From an uncultured Sphingomonas sp. (GTDB lineage: Bacteria; Pseudomonadota; Alphaproteobacteria; Sphingomonadales; Sphingomonadaceae), in assembly GCF_937871615.1 (NCBI RefSeq), contig NZ_CALMPA010000022.1:62001-126000 (forward strand): a DNA stretch of 64,000 nucleotides. Reading direction: 5' to 3'. The position numbers and the translations under genes were made by a program. Shown here piece by piece: positions 17,487 to 27,549 of this stretch. Position 1 is the stretch's first letter; each line of letters opens with the position of its first letter. Under the pieces are notes generated by a model. That model made no database searches. It was not told the origin of the DNA and saw only the letters and a program-made list of their open reading frames with translations.

Positions 17487-18238
17487 CGCGCCGCCGCCTC
17501 GACATGGTTGACGAGCGCGCCGACCCCTTCGATCTCGCACACCACCCGCTCGCCGGGGGAAACGAAGTGCAGCCCTTGCGGCGTGCCCGTCAGGATCATG
17601 TCGCCGGGCAGCAGCGTCATGGTTTCGGAGAGATATTCGATCAGCCCCGCGACATCGAGCACCATATCGCGCGTCGAGCCGGACTGGACGATCCTGCCGT
17701 CAACGCTGGTGGTGATCGCCAGCGCCTGCGGATCGGGAATATCGGCGGCATCGACGATCCACGGGCCGAGCGGGGTGGTCGCGTCGCGGTTCTTCACCCG
17801 CAGATTGGGGCGATAGTAATTCTCCAGATATTCGCGGATCGCGTAATCGCAGGCCACGGTATAGCCCGCGACGTGTTCGAGTGCGCGCGCACGCGGGATG
17901 CGCTTGCCGGGGCGACCGATCACCGCGACCAGCTCGCATTCCGGGTGCATCTGATCGGCATCCGCCGGGCGCGGCGTGATGCCCTGATGCCCGACCAACG
18001 TGTTCGGCCCCTTGAGGAAGACGAGCGGCGGCTCCTTCGCCTTGAAGCCGAGTTCCGCATTGTGATCGGCATAGTTCAGCCCGAGCGCGAAGATCGTGGC
18101 GCCCGGCGTTACCGGCGGCAGCCAGTGCGCGCCGCTTGCCGCGATCCGCGCGCCACTTGGCAACAGCAGCGTTTCGCCGTCGGTGGAAACCTCCGCCCAC
18201 AGATCGCGGCCCTGGTGGAAGATACGCGCGCGGCGCAT
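17483..18238 (-). CDS. hpaG2: Fumarylacetoacetate-hydrolase-family isomerase/decarboxylase, HpaG C-terminal-half type
   Basis: 251 residues. FAH-superfamily catalytic fold with PPLVFLKGPNTLVGHQ, metal ligands in HPECELVAVIGRPGKRI, VAGYTVACDYAIREYLENYYRPNLRVKNRDATTPLGPWIVDA, and LLPGDMILTGTPQGLHFVSPGERV. The EYLENYYRPNLRVKNRD stretch is diagnostic of the HpaG C-terminal half (2-hydroxyhepta-2,4-diene-1,7-dioate isomerase). In E. coli both halves are fused; here they are separate genes sharing one base (stop of hpaG1 / start of hpaG2 at 18238). Acts after ring cleavage and semialdehyde oxidation. Confidence 0.88.
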   Translation of the reverse strand: MRRARIFHQGRDLWAEVSTDGETLLLPSGARIAASGAHWLPPVTPGATIFALGLNYADHNAELGFKAKEPPLVFLKGPNTLVGHQGITPRPADADQMHPECELVAVIGRPGKRIPRARALEHVAGYTVACDYAIREYLENYYRPNLRVKNRDATTPLGPWIVDAADIPDPQALAITTSVDGRIVQSGSTRDMVLDVAGLIEYLSETMTLLPGDMILTGTPQGLHFVSPGERVVCEIEGVGALVNHVEAAAR

Positions 18239-18863
18239 CAGCCTTGCCCTCCCAATGTAACCGAGACGGGCGACAGCCCCGCCATGCTCGCCTCGATCCG
18301 TTGCCCGGCGCGCGCGCGCGGCGCGTCATGCGGCAATCCGATCATCAGCATATCCCCGGCGGCAAGCGTCATGAACGCGCTTGCCTCCGCGATCAGGCCC
18401 GCCGCATCGCGCACCGCGCGCGCCGGGGACCAGCGATGCGCCTCCGCGCCCGCGATCCGTGTTACGATATCGCCGGCGAGCAGCCCGGCATGGAACGCCC
18501 CGATCGGGCCGACGGGCAGGAATCCGTCGCGACACCGCTGGCGCACCGTCGGTCGATAATAGCTCGCGACCGGCTCCGACAGGTCGAGCACCAGCGCCGC
18601 CGCCGCGACATGATCGAGCGCGCGTTCCGGCGATACGCGCGCGGCATCGCGGCCCATCACCAGCCCGATCGTCGCCGCCACGCTCACCTCCGCGAGGCCG
18701 TCCAGCGCGACCATGCCGCCTCCCGGCACGATGCAGTTGCGCGGCTTGATATAAAGCACCGGCGCGACAGGCGGCGCGCGATACGGCGGCTGCGCGAACG
18801 CATCGGCCAGCAACGCGCGCTCGGCCCTGTCGTTGAGCACCACGCCAAAAACGGCCCCCGCGA

Positions 18864-18867
<4 letters not shown>
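18238..18867 (-). CDS. hpaG1: Fumarylacetoacetate-hydrolase-family decarboxylase subunit, HpaG N-terminal-half type
   Basis: 209 residues, starting at GTG 18867, which overlaps the hpaE stop by 4 bases (GTGA). FAH-type motifs: VFGVVLNDRAE, PPVAPVLYIKPRNCIVPGGG, EVSVAATIGLVMGRDA, VASYYRPTVRQRCRDGFLPVGPIG, TLAAGDMLMIGLPHDAP. This corresponds to the N-terminal half of E. coli HpaG, 5-oxopent-3-ene-1,2,5-tricarboxylate decarboxylase. A longer frame upstream overlaps hpaE and is not used. The two halves probably assemble into one decarboxylase/isomerase. Confidence 0.85.
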
Positions 18868-20378
<1,511 letters not shown>

Positions 20379-20386
20379 CGTATCGG

Positions 20387-21580
20387 TCACCTTGTGCGGG
20401 CGCGGCCTGAGACCACGCCCGTTTCGATCAGTAGAAGAAGCGCGAAGGACGCCGCGATCATCGTCGCGCAGAAGATCAGCATCACCGGCGCGCCCGCGCC
20501 GCCCAATATCCGCCCGGTGATGACCGGCCCGATCGATGTGCCGAACCCGATCACCATGTTGACCCACGCCATGATGCCGCCGCTCGTATCGCGGCTGGCG
20601 ATCGCGGCGAGGATGAAGGGCAGGGTAAAGGTCCAGGAGAATTTGAACGCATAGGCGGCGCCCGCGAAGGCGGTCATGTTCAGCCGCCCGAGCAGCATCA
20701 GCACCGCGCCGAGCAGCAGCGCATAGCCGGCGAAAAGCGCGTAGGTGCGGGTCGCCCGCCCGCCGAGAAAGGTGGCGAGCAGGGCGCCGGCGATGCCGAG
20801 CAGCGAGGCGATCGCGATCGTATCGGCCACCGGCAGCGGCTTCAGCCCGGCGCGTTCGGCGATGACGGACATGAACGCCCAGCTTCCCCCCAGCCCGATA
20901 TAGAAAGCGAACACCGCGATCATCGCCACCGCGGAAAGCAGCAGGCCGCCGGTCGATGCGCCGCGTGGCTCTCGTGGCGCGGGGTCGATCGTCGGCGCGT
21001 CGAAGCGAAAGGCGAGCGGGAGCGCGGCGGCCATCATCGCCGCCAGCAGAATGTAGAAAGCGTTGAGCCCGAAGCTCGCGAACAGGCGCGGCAGTAGCGA
21101 CAGGCCGAGCGCGCCGAGCACGAGTTGCCCCGCGATCCACCAGCCGAACAGCCGGTCGCGGTTGGCGGCGGCGCCGGCGGCGTTGAGGCACAGCAGCATC
21201 AGCGCGCCGCCCGCCATCGCCGTCACCAGCCGCGTGAGATAGAGCAGTTCGATCCCCGGAACGATGGTCGACATGAGGTTGCCGGCGATGAATGTCACCG
21301 CCGCGACGGGCGCGATCTGGCGCGAGTTGAACCGTCGCATCCACCATAAGGCGGGCAGCGAGGCGAGGCTGATCCCGCCCAGTTCGAACAGGAAATAATT
21401 GCCGACATTGGCCGCCGTCAGCCCGCGTTCGGCGATAAGCTGGGTGGTGAGGATCGGCGCGACGAGCAGCGCCAGCGGCACGATCGCGCTGAAGATGACG
21501 ATCCGCGCCACCTTGCCCCAGGCTTCGGGCGCGGGCGCGTCGGGGGCGGAAGCCAGCACTGATCCGATCGTGGTCGACAT
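20387..21580 (-). CDS. MFS transporter
   Basis: 397 residues with about 12 hydrophobic segments (for example IVIFSAIVPLALLVAPILTTQLI, LTRLVTAMAGGALMLLCLNAAG, LLSAVAMIAVFAFYIGLGGSWAFM, PVMLIFCATMIAASFALLLLI) split by a central loop rich in Pro/Arg near residue 205, as in the major facilitator superfamily. It lies inside the Hpa operon, 12 bases after the HDAC-family gene and 8 before hpaE, so uptake of the aromatic substrate or an amine/amide precursor is plausible. It is not close to the AAHS family transporter further right. Substrate unknown. Confidence 0.82.
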   Translation of the reverse strand: MSTTIGSVLASAPDAPAPEAWGKVARIVIFSAIVPLALLVAPILTTQLIAERGLTAANVGNYFLFELGGISLASLPALWWMRRFNSRQIAPVAAVTFIAGNLMSTIVPGIELLYLTRLVTAMAGGALMLLCLNAAGAAANRDRLFGWWIAGQLVLGALGLSLLPRLFASFGLNAFYILLAAMMAAALPLAFRFDAPTIDPAPREPRGASTGGLLLSAVAMIAVFAFYIGLGGSWAFMSVIAERAGLKPLPVADTIAIASLLGIAGALLATFLGGRATRTYALFAGYALLLGAVLMLLGRLNMTAFAGAAYAFKFSWTFTLPFILAAIASRDTSGGIMAWVNMVIGFGTSIGPVITGRILGGAGAPVMLIFCATMIAASFALLLLIETGVVSGRARTR

Positions 21581-21592
21581 GAACCGCTCTCC

Positions 21593-22711
21593 CTATGCCT
21601 GTGCCGCGAAGCCCAGCGCTTCGGCCTGCTCGGCGAGCAGCCGGCGCTGGAGCGCGCGCATCGCGTCACCGGGCTGTTGCGCGCGGACGAAATCGAGGAC
21701 CGGATCGGCCACGGCGGAACGCTCGCCGGTCAGTTCCTCGATCAGCGCATGGGCGCAGAACGGGGCATAGACCTCGGAATAGCCGCCCTCATGGATCGCG
21801 ACGAGCCGCCCGCCGCACAATTCGTCCGCCAATGCCCTGGCCTGCGCCATCATCCAGCGGAACGTCTCGCTGTGCGCCAGCATCCGCGCGAGCGGATCGA
21901 GCGCGTTGGCATCCACGCCACTTGCGATCACGATCAGTTCGGGGCGGTAACGGCGCAGCGCCGGTGCTGCGACCAGATCGAGCGCGTCGCGATACGCCTG
22001 ATCGCCGCCGCCCGGCAGCAGCGGGATATTGAGATTATATCCCTCGCCCCGCCCTTCGCCGCGTTCGGATGCGGCGCCGGAATTGATCGGATAGCAATTG
22101 TCCTGATGGATCGAGATCGTCAGCACGTCGGGCCGATCGCGGAAGATCGCCTCGGTCCCGTTGCCGTGATGCACATCCCAATCGAGGATCGCGACGCGCG
22201 ACAGGCCGTGCCGCGCGATCGCCGCTTCCACCGCCACCGCGCCATTGGCGAGCAGGCAGAAGCCATAGCCCCGATCGGGCAGGCAATGATGCCCTGGCGG
22301 GCGGGTGAGCGCATAAGCGTTGTCGAGCGCCCCGCTCAACACCGCGTCGACCGCGTCGATCGCCAGCCCGGCGGAGAGCCGCGCGATATCATAGCCGCCG
22401 GGGCCGAAGCTGCCGTCCTGCCCCACGCTGCCGCCGCCATTGGCGCTCATTTGCGCGAAGCTTTCGAGATAGTCGCGCGGATGCACCCGGCGCAGCGCCT
22501 CCTCCGATGCCGGATCGGCGCTCCGCCGGTCGAGCCGGGCCATCATGCCCGATACGTCGAGCAGCGAGACGATGCGCCGCTTCGGATCGGGCGCCTCGGC
22601 CATGAAATTGCCGTTCGACGGCTGCACCCAGCCGCCCGCCGGGAGATTGCCGGTGTGGATCGCGCCGAAATGCCACAAGGTGCGTTCGTCGTGGAAAAAG
22701 CCTGTCGTCAT
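21593..22711 (-). CDS. Histone-deacetylase-family amidohydrolase (acetylpolyamine-amidohydrolase-like)
   Basis: 372 residues with the complete arginase/deacetylase active site: RPPGHHCLPDRGYGFCLLAN (His141-His142), ILDWDVHHGNGT (zinc-ligand Asp179 and His181), a SGVDANALDPLARM segment with the third zinc ligand Asp, and IHEGGYSEVYAP with the catalytic Tyr. Bacterial members (acetylpolyamine amidohydrolase, AcuC, HdaH) deacetylate small N-acetyl amines or lysine. It lies between an ALDH and an MFS gene in an aromatic catabolic operon divergent from a copper amine oxidase, so deacetylation of an N-acetylated aromatic amine is an attractive inference. ATG 22711 lies 14 bases after the ALDH stop. 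Confidence 0.86.
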   Translation of the reverse strand: MTTGFFHDERTLWHFGAIHTGNLPAGGWVQPSNGNFMAEAPDPKRRIVSLLDVSGMMARLDRRSADPASEEALRRVHPRDYLESFAQMSANGGGSVGQDGSFGPGGYDIARLSAGLAIDAVDAVLSGALDNAYALTRPPGHHCLPDRGYGFCLLANGAVAVEAAIARHGLSRVAILDWDVHHGNGTEAIFRDRPDVLTISIHQDNCYPINSGAASERGEGRGEGYNLNIPLLPGGGDQAYRDALDLVAAPALRRYRPELIVIASGVDANALDPLARMLAHSETFRWMMAQARALADELCGGRLVAIHEGGYSEVYAPFCAHALIEELTGERSAVADPVLDFVRAQQPGDAMRALQRRLLAEQAEALGFAAQA

Positions 22712-22725
22712 CGCGTGCGCACCGA

Positions 22726-24132
22726 TCAATCGTTGACGATCTGGATCGTGGTGAATTCCTCCAGCCCCTGCCGGCCGAAGGAGGTGCCGATCCCCGAATG
22801 CTTCACCCCGCCGAACGGCACGTCGGGCTGGATCGCGCCGTGCTTGTTGATCCAGGCGGTGCCGCATTCGAGCCGCGCCGCCACCGCCTTCGCCCGCGCG
22901 CGATCCGATGACCACACCGATCCGCCCAGCCCGTTTTCGGAAGCATTGGCGCGCGCGATCGCGTCTTCGACATCGCTGTAGCGGATGATCGGCAGCGCGG
23001 TGCCGAATTGCTCCTCATCGACCAGCCGCATCCCCTCGCGCGCATCGGCGACGAGCGTGACGGGATAGAAATAGCCCGCGCCGCCCGATGGCGCGCCGCC
23101 GGTCAGCACGCGCGCGCCCGCCGCGCGCGCCTCATCGACGAAGCGCGCCACCTTGGCGAACTGCGCCTCGTTCTGGAGCGGGCCGAGCAGATTGTCCTCG
23201 CCCGCGCCATCGCCGAGCGGCACCGATGCGGCATAGTCCACCAGCGCGTCGCACACCGCATCATAGATATCGTCATGGACATAGAGCCGCTTGAGCGCGG
23301 CGCAGGTCTGCCCGCTGTTGATGAAGGCGCCCCAGAACAGCCCTTCCGCGATCGCCGCCGGATCGGCATCGGGCAGCACGATCCCCGCATCGTTGCCGCC
23401 CAGTTCCAGCGTCAGCCGTTTGAGCGTCGCGCTGGCGCTTTCCATCACCTTGCGCCCGGTCGCGCTCGATCCGGTGAAAGCGATCTTGGCGATGCCGGGG
23501 TGCGCGGTCATCAGCGGCCCGAGCGTGTCGTCGCCCGTCACCACATTGAGCACCCCCGGCGGCAGCACCGCGCCGGCGATCTCGATCATGCGCAAGGTGC
23601 TGAGCGGGGTGAGCGGGGATGGCTTGAGCACCACCGTATTGCCCGCGCGGATCGCGGGCACGAAATGCCACACCGCGATCATCAGCGGCCAGTTCCACGG
23701 CGTGATTGATCCCACCACCCCGATCGGGCGGCGGTGAAGCTCGATCCGCCCGGCGGCATTGTCCTGGATCACCTCGGGCGCCAGCGCGAGCGAGGCGGTG
23801 TAGCGCGTCCAGCCGATCGCCCCCTGCACCTCGAAACGCGATCCGGTGCCGTTGAGCGGCTTGCCCTGTTCGGCGGTGAGCAATTGCGCCAGTTCTTCGG
23901 CGTGGCGCTCGATCGCGTCGGCGATGCGCGACACGGCGGCGGCGCGATCCGCATCCGGGGTGGCGCTCCAGCCCGCAAAGGCGCGGGCAGCGGCGGCGAC
24001 GGCGGCGTCCAGTGTGGCCGCATCGGCAAGCGGGGCGTGGCCCAGGATCGCGCTATTGGCCGGATTGCGCACCGGGAAATGGCGCGTTCCCGCGATCGTC
24101 GTGCCGTCGATAAAGTGGCCGAATTCGGTCAT
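22726..24132 (-). CDS. NAD(P)-dependent aldehyde dehydrogenase (probable arylacetaldehyde dehydrogenase)
   Basis: 468 residues. IGVVGSITPWNWPLMIAVWHFVPAIRAGNTVVLKPSPLTPLS, FTGSSATGRKVM, LELGGNDAGIVLPDADP (base Glu) and FINSGQTCAALKRLYVH (nucleophile Cys) are the standard ALDH motifs; FGGVKHSGIGTSFGRQGLEEFT ends the fold. Sequence style is that of broad aldehyde dehydrogenases with a C-A-A-L-K-R active site. Situated upstream of the hpa genes and next to a copper amine oxidase, it would oxidise the (hydroxy)phenylacetaldehyde made by that oxidase to the corresponding acetate (inference; cf. FeaB/PadA role). Confidence 0.86.
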   Translation of the reverse strand: MTEFGHFIDGTTIAGTRHFPVRNPANSAILGHAPLADAATLDAAVAAAARAFAGWSATPDADRAAAVSRIADAIERHAEELAQLLTAEQGKPLNGTGSRFEVQGAIGWTRYTASLALAPEVIQDNAAGRIELHRRPIGVVGSITPWNWPLMIAVWHFVPAIRAGNTVVLKPSPLTPLSTLRMIEIAGAVLPPGVLNVVTGDDTLGPLMTAHPGIAKIAFTGSSATGRKVMESASATLKRLTLELGGNDAGIVLPDADPAAIAEGLFWGAFINSGQTCAALKRLYVHDDIYDAVCDALVDYAASVPLGDGAGEDNLLGPLQNEAQFAKVARFVDEARAAGARVLTGGAPSGGAGYFYPVTLVADAREGMRLVDEEQFGTALPIIRYSDVEDAIARANASENGLGGSVWSSDRARAKAVAARLECGTAWINKHGAIQPDVPFGGVKHSGIGTSFGRQGLEEFTTIQIVND

Positions 24133-24182
24133 CGCGCGCCTCTGCGATATGCTGGTTTCGGAAATTGATCGTGCGAAGCCTC

Positions 24183-24209
24183 GCCCGCCCCTGCTGGCCG
24201 GGGGCGGGC
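24183..24209 (-). terminator. Intra-operon GC hairpin after the cupin gene
   Basis: Perfect 9-bp inverted repeat GCCCGCCCC (24183-24191) / GGGGCGGGC (24201-24209) just downstream of the cupin stop on the minus strand and before the ALDH start. No T-run on the transcript; it may partly attenuate the long operon. Confidence 0.4.
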
Positions 24210-24217
24210 GGGGGCGG

Positions 24218-24802
24218 TTACTTCTTGTCCACCGCGAGATTGAAATCCCCCGCCGCGCGGATGCGGGCGATGATCTTGGGATCCTTCAATTCCTGCTCGC
24301 TGTAGTTCATCTTGAAATCGGCCTGATCCTCATAGCCGCCCGGCTCATAGATCAGCAGGTTCTTCATCGATTTCCCGCCGACGACGCGCACGCTGTGCAC
24401 CGTATTGGGCGGAATGAAGATCGCCTCGCCGGCGTGGAGCACATGGGTTTCGCCCTCGACCGTCCATTCCACTTCGCCGCCCAGCACGTAGAAGGCTTCC
24501 GAATGGTGGCGATGATAATGCGGGGGCACGCGGAAATCGGCGTTCCAGTCCGACGTGATGACATTGTAGCGGCCCTCGCTCACATTATTGGGCACGACCA
24601 CTTCGACATTCTTCACGCCGTCTTCCTCGAAGGTGCGGCGTTTTCCGTTCAGCGAGAAATAATAGCCGTGCGGCCTGCCGGGGTTGGTGGTCGCGCGCGG
24701 TTCGTCCCGCTGCGCCCAGCCCGATTCGGCGGCGATTCCCGCCACGCCTAGCGCCAGTATCGCGGCTGCGCCCAGCCTTGCGCCCACGCTGTTCAGCAAC
24801 AT
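24218..24802 (-). CDS. Exported cupin-domain protein, first gene of the Hpa operon
   Basis: 194 residues: signal peptide (LGAAAILALGVAGIAAESGWAQ) then a single cupin. The metal-binding motif is PHYHRHHSEAFYVLGGEVEW (His-x-His, Glu) with the second motif around NTVHSVRVVGG. Cupins of this type are dioxygenases, isomerases or binding proteins; export to the periplasm is unusual for a ring-cleavage enzyme. ATG 24802 follows GGGAGAGGG. A palindrome nearly identical to the one in the globin promoter lies 17-31 bases upstream of the ATG. Function not assigned. Confidence 0.72.
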   Translation of the reverse strand: MLLNSVGARLGAAAILALGVAGIAAESGWAQRDEPRATTNPGRPHGYYFSLNGKRRTFEEDGVKNVEVVVPNNVSEGRYNVITSDWNADFRVPPHYHRHHSEAFYVLGGEVEWTVEGETHVLHAGEAIFIPPNTVHSVRVVGGKSMKNLLIYEPGGYEDQADFKMNYSEQELKDPKIIARIRAAGDFNLAVDKK

Positions 24803-25071
24803 CGTTCCCTCTCCCGCTCTTTTGCCGCAAAAAAGTTTGACGACAAATCGAATGATTCGCAAGCGGGCATTATTGGCTCGTGCATTTTCTGGCGCGCTCG
24901 GCTGCCGGCGATGCCCGAGGAAACCGCCGAATTTCTCTAGTGGATCGGCGAATGGCCGATGCATTCGGCTATGGCGGATGCAAGGTTCGGGCTTGCGCGA
25001 AAGCTCAAGCGATAATAGTTTTGAATCAATCTATATTGCCGGGCCGGAGCCGTGCGATGCGGGAGAGATTG
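24803..25071. promoter_or_regulatory. Divergent regulatory region: 13-gene Hpa operon / copper amine oxidase
   Basis: 269 bases between divergent starts. It holds a CTTTTGC-C-GCAAAA palindrome (24819-24832) close to the cupin start, a TTTG-ACGA-CAAA inverted repeat (24836-24847), and an 18-base core element (25015-25032) repeated before the cytochrome c and TonB receptor genes. The amine oxidase frame is open back to 24880, but a good ribosome-binding site and the conserved N-terminus place its start at 25072. No convincing -35/-10 pair could be fixed on either strand. Confidence 0.55.
25014..25036 (-). promoter_or_regulatory. Repeated regulatory element, copy 1 (upstream of copper amine oxidase)
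   Basis: Read on the minus strand, this 23-base element has the core AGATTGA-NNN-AAAACTAT (25032-25015). It matches copy 3 (27550-27572) at 21 of 23 positions. Here it points away from the amine oxidase gene and no good -10 is spaced from it, which argues for a protein-binding site rather than a promoter box alone. Confidence 0.6.
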
Positions 25072-27051
25072 ATGACTGAGCCAATGCCCAATCCCCTGGT
25101 GCCTCGCCACCCGCTCGATCCGCTCGACGCGGACGAGATCGCGATCGCCTGTGCCGCGGTAAGCGCGCGGAGCGGCGCCGCGGCGCAATTGCGCTTCGTC
25201 AATGTCGAGATGGATGAGCCGCACAAGGATCGGGTGATGGCGTGGCGTGCCGGCCAGCCGGTCCCGCGCGCGGCCTTTGTCGTCGCGCTCCGCCGGGATA
25301 CGGGCGCGGCGTTCGAGGCGCGGGTCGATCTGGCGAGCGGCACGGTGACCGAATGGCGCGCGCTCGCGCAGGACAAGTCGCCGTTCGGCCAGCCGGCGGT
25401 GATGGTGGAGGAATTCCAGGCGGTCGAACGCGCGGTGAAGAAGGATCCGGCGTGGCGCGCGGCGGTGGCGCGGCGCGGGCTGAGCGAGGCGGAGATTGAT
25501 CTGGTTCAGGTCGATCCCTTCTCCGCCGGTCACTTCGGTTATGTGGAGGAGGCCGGGCGGCGCTGCGTCCGCGCGGTCTGTTATTATCGCGAGTCGCTCA
25601 AGGACAATGGCTATGCCCATCCGATCGAGGGGCTGGTGGCGGTGGTCGATCTCAATCGCGAGGAGATCGTCACGCTGGTCGACGAGCCGGAACTGGTGCC
25701 GATCCCGAAGAAGAAGCGCAATTACGAGGCGAAGGATCTGCCGCCGCCGCGCACCGATCTGAAGCCGCTCCATATCGTTCAGCCCGAGGGGCCGAGCTTC
25801 ACCGTCGACGGGTGGAAGGTCGAATGGCAGAAATGGTCGTTTCGCGTCGGCTTCACCCCGCGCGAGGGGCTGGTGATCCACCAGCTCGGCTATGAGGATG
25901 GCGGGCGGGTGCGCCCGATCATCTATCGCGCGAGCGTGACGGAAATGGTCGTGCCTTATGCCGATCCCACCGCGAACCATTATTGGAAAAGCGCGTTCGA
26001 CGCGGGCGAATATGGCCTTGGGCGGCTCGCCAATGCGCTGGAACTGGGCTGCGACTGCCTCGGCCATATCCATTATTTCGATGTGCCGGCGGCGGACGAT
26101 CTCGGGCGCCCGATGGTGATGAAGAACGCCATCTGTATGCACGAGGAGGATTACGGCATCCTCTGGAAGCACAATGAATTCCGCACCGGGGTTCATGAAA
26201 CGCGGCGCTCGCGGCGGCTGGTCATCAGCTTCTTCGCGACGGTCGGCAATTATGATTACGGCTTCTACTGGTATCTCTATCAGGATGGGACGATCCAGTT
26301 GGAGGCGAAGCTCACCGGGATCATCCAGACGGCGGCGGTGGCGCCCGGCCAGCCCTATCCATGGGGCGGGATGGTCGATGAGGGGCTGGGCGGGCCGACG
26401 CACCAGCATTTCTTCAACGTGCGGCTGCACATGATGGTCGACGGGGATGAGGGGAACAGCGTCTCCGAGCATGAATTTCATCCGCGGCCCTGGGGGCGCG
26501 ACAATCCGCATGGCAATGTGTTCGATCTGGTCAGCCGCCCGCTGCTGCGCGAACTGGATGCCGCGCGCGAGGCGGATGGGCGCACCGGGCGCTATTGGAA
26601 AGTGTCCAATCCCAATCGCGTCAACTCTGTCGGGAACGCGCCGGGCTATAAGGTGATCGTGCAGCCAACCCCGGTCATGTTGGCGCAGCCGGGCAGCTAT
26701 GTCCACGCGCGCGGCGGCTTCGCCAGCAAACACATCTGGGTCACGCCCTATGATCCGGCGGAACGCTATGCCAGCGGTGAATATCCCAACCAGCATCAGG
26801 GCGGGGATGGGCTACCGCGCTTCGTTGCGGCCAATCGCGGCATCGACAATGCCGATGTCGTGCTATGGCACAGTTTCGGTCACACGCACGTCTGCAAGCC
26901 GGAGGATTTTCCGGTGATGCCGGTGGAATATGCTGGTTTCATGCTGAAGCCGAACGGCTTCTTCGCGGCCAATGCCGGCATCGACGTGCCTGCCGATCGC
27001 GACGCCGCGAGCAAGCGTCATGGTGGGGATGGCGGTTGCTGCGCGGGCTGA
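25072..27051 (+). CDS. Copper amine oxidase (topaquinone, primary amine oxidase)
   Basis: 659 residues, no signal peptide. The cofactor motif TVGNYDYGFYW gives Tyr394 as the topaquinone precursor; the catalytic-base Asp is Asp310 in FDAGEYGLGR. Copper ligands are His444 and His446 (GPTHQHFFN) and His606 (FGHTHVCKPEDFPVMP). Domains run N2-N3 (about 20-220) then the large beta-sandwich catalytic domain (about 240-640); the short form resembles Arthrobacter phenethylamine oxidase rather than exported E. coli TynA. It converts primary amines plus O2 to aldehydes, NH3 and H2O2. Position opposite the Hpa operon points to aryl-ethylamines such as tyramine or dopamine (inference). The C-terminal tail ends GGCCAG with two Cys. 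Confidence 0.93.
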   Translation: MTEPMPNPLVPRHPLDPLDADEIAIACAAVSARSGAAAQLRFVNVEMDEPHKDRVMAWRAGQPVPRAAFVVALRRDTGAAFEARVDLASGTVTEWRALAQDKSPFGQPAVMVEEFQAVERAVKKDPAWRAAVARRGLSEAEIDLVQVDPFSAGHFGYVEEAGRRCVRAVCYYRESLKDNGYAHPIEGLVAVVDLNREEIVTLVDEPELVPIPKKKRNYEAKDLPPPRTDLKPLHIVQPEGPSFTVDGWKVEWQKWSFRVGFTPREGLVIHQLGYEDGGRVRPIIYRASVTEMVVPYADPTANHYWKSAFDAGEYGLGRLANALELGCDCLGHIHYFDVPAADDLGRPMVMKNAICMHEEDYGILWKHNEFRTGVHETRRSRRLVISFFATVGNYDYGFYWYLYQDGTIQLEAKLTGIIQTAAVAPGQPYPWGGMVDEGLGGPTHQHFFNVRLHMMVDGDEGNSVSEHEFHPRPWGRDNPHGNVFDLVSRPLLRELDAAREADGRTGRYWKVSNPNRVNSVGNAPGYKVIVQPTPVMLAQPGSYVHARGGFASKHIWVTPYDPAERYASGEYPNQHQGGDGLPRFVAANRGIDNADVVLWHSFGHTHVCKPEDFPVMPVEYAGFMLKPNGFFAANAGIDVPADRDAASKRHGGDGGCCAG

Positions 27052-27072
27052 GTCCGAGGCGAGCTTTGCGTC

Positions 27073-27095
27073 AACAAGATTGATATAAAACTATA
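27073..27095 (+). promoter_or_regulatory. Repeated regulatory element, copy 2 (upstream of cytochrome c gene)
   Basis: Core AGATTGA-TAT-AAAACTAT at 27077-27094, including a perfect GATATA-AAAC-TATATC palindrome (27082-27097 region). Its TTGATA (27080-27085) can act as a -35, with TGCGAT (27103-27108) as -10 at 17-base spacing, giving a short leader before the GTG at 27134. Confidence 0.55.
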
Positions 27096-27133
27096 TCTGC
27101 AATGCGATTTGTGTGATTTGTTGGAGGCGTACC

Positions 27134-27484
27134 GTGCGTAAAGTGATGCTTTTTGGTGCTGTGCTGGCGTGCGCGCCGGGGGTGGCGTTGGCGCAATCCG
27201 ATGCGGTGTTCGCGCCTTGCGCGGCCTGCCATTCCACCAAGGCGGGCGAAAATCGTGTTGGGCCGACTCTGCGCGGGATCGTCGGGCGACCAAAAGGCTC
27301 CGTCGCGGGATTTTCCTATTCCACTGCGATGAAAAGTCAAAAAGGCGTGTGGACAGAGGCGGCGCTCGATATGTTCATCGCCAACCCGCGGACGGCGGTG
27401 CCGGGAACGCGGATGATCTACGCCGGGATGGCGGACAAGGCGCAGCGCGGCAAGCTGGTCGCTTACCTGAAATCGCTGAAATAG
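27134..27484 (+). CDS. Class I c-type cytochrome, periplasmic
   Basis: 116 residues. Signal peptide (VMLFGAVLACAPGVALAQ), haem-binding CAACH near residue 30, conserved GENRVGPTLRGIVGR, a FSYSTAMK segment and axial Met in GTRMIYAGM. This is the small cytochrome c2/c552 type that shuttles electrons to oxidases or takes them from periplasmic quinoproteins. GTG 27134 lies six bases after GGAGG. Copper amine oxidases use O2 directly, so its partner is more likely a dehydrogenase such as the PQQ protein at 41.6-43.5 kb (inference). Confidence 0.9.
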   Translation: MRKVMLFGAVLACAPGVALAQSDAVFAPCAACHSTKAGENRVGPTLRGIVGRPKGSVAGFSYSTAMKSQKGVWTEAALDMFIANPRTAVPGTRMIYAGMADKAQRGKLVAYLKSLK

Positions 27485-27549
27485 CGCATGGATGCGAGCC
27501 GCGCGGCGGGGCGCTTACTCGTTTCGCAGACGGTTTGTCTTGATTCAAA

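Noticed and set aside
20387-21347. N-terminal extension of the HpaE reading frame back to 21347
   Set aside because: It is an antiphase read of the MFS gene on the same strand, with Arg/Ala-rich non-domain sequence; HpaE begins at 20378 by family length and the conserved start.
24937-26796. 619-codon frame antisense to the copper amine oxidase
   Set aside because: No motif or leader; the plus strand carries the full topaquinone and copper sites.
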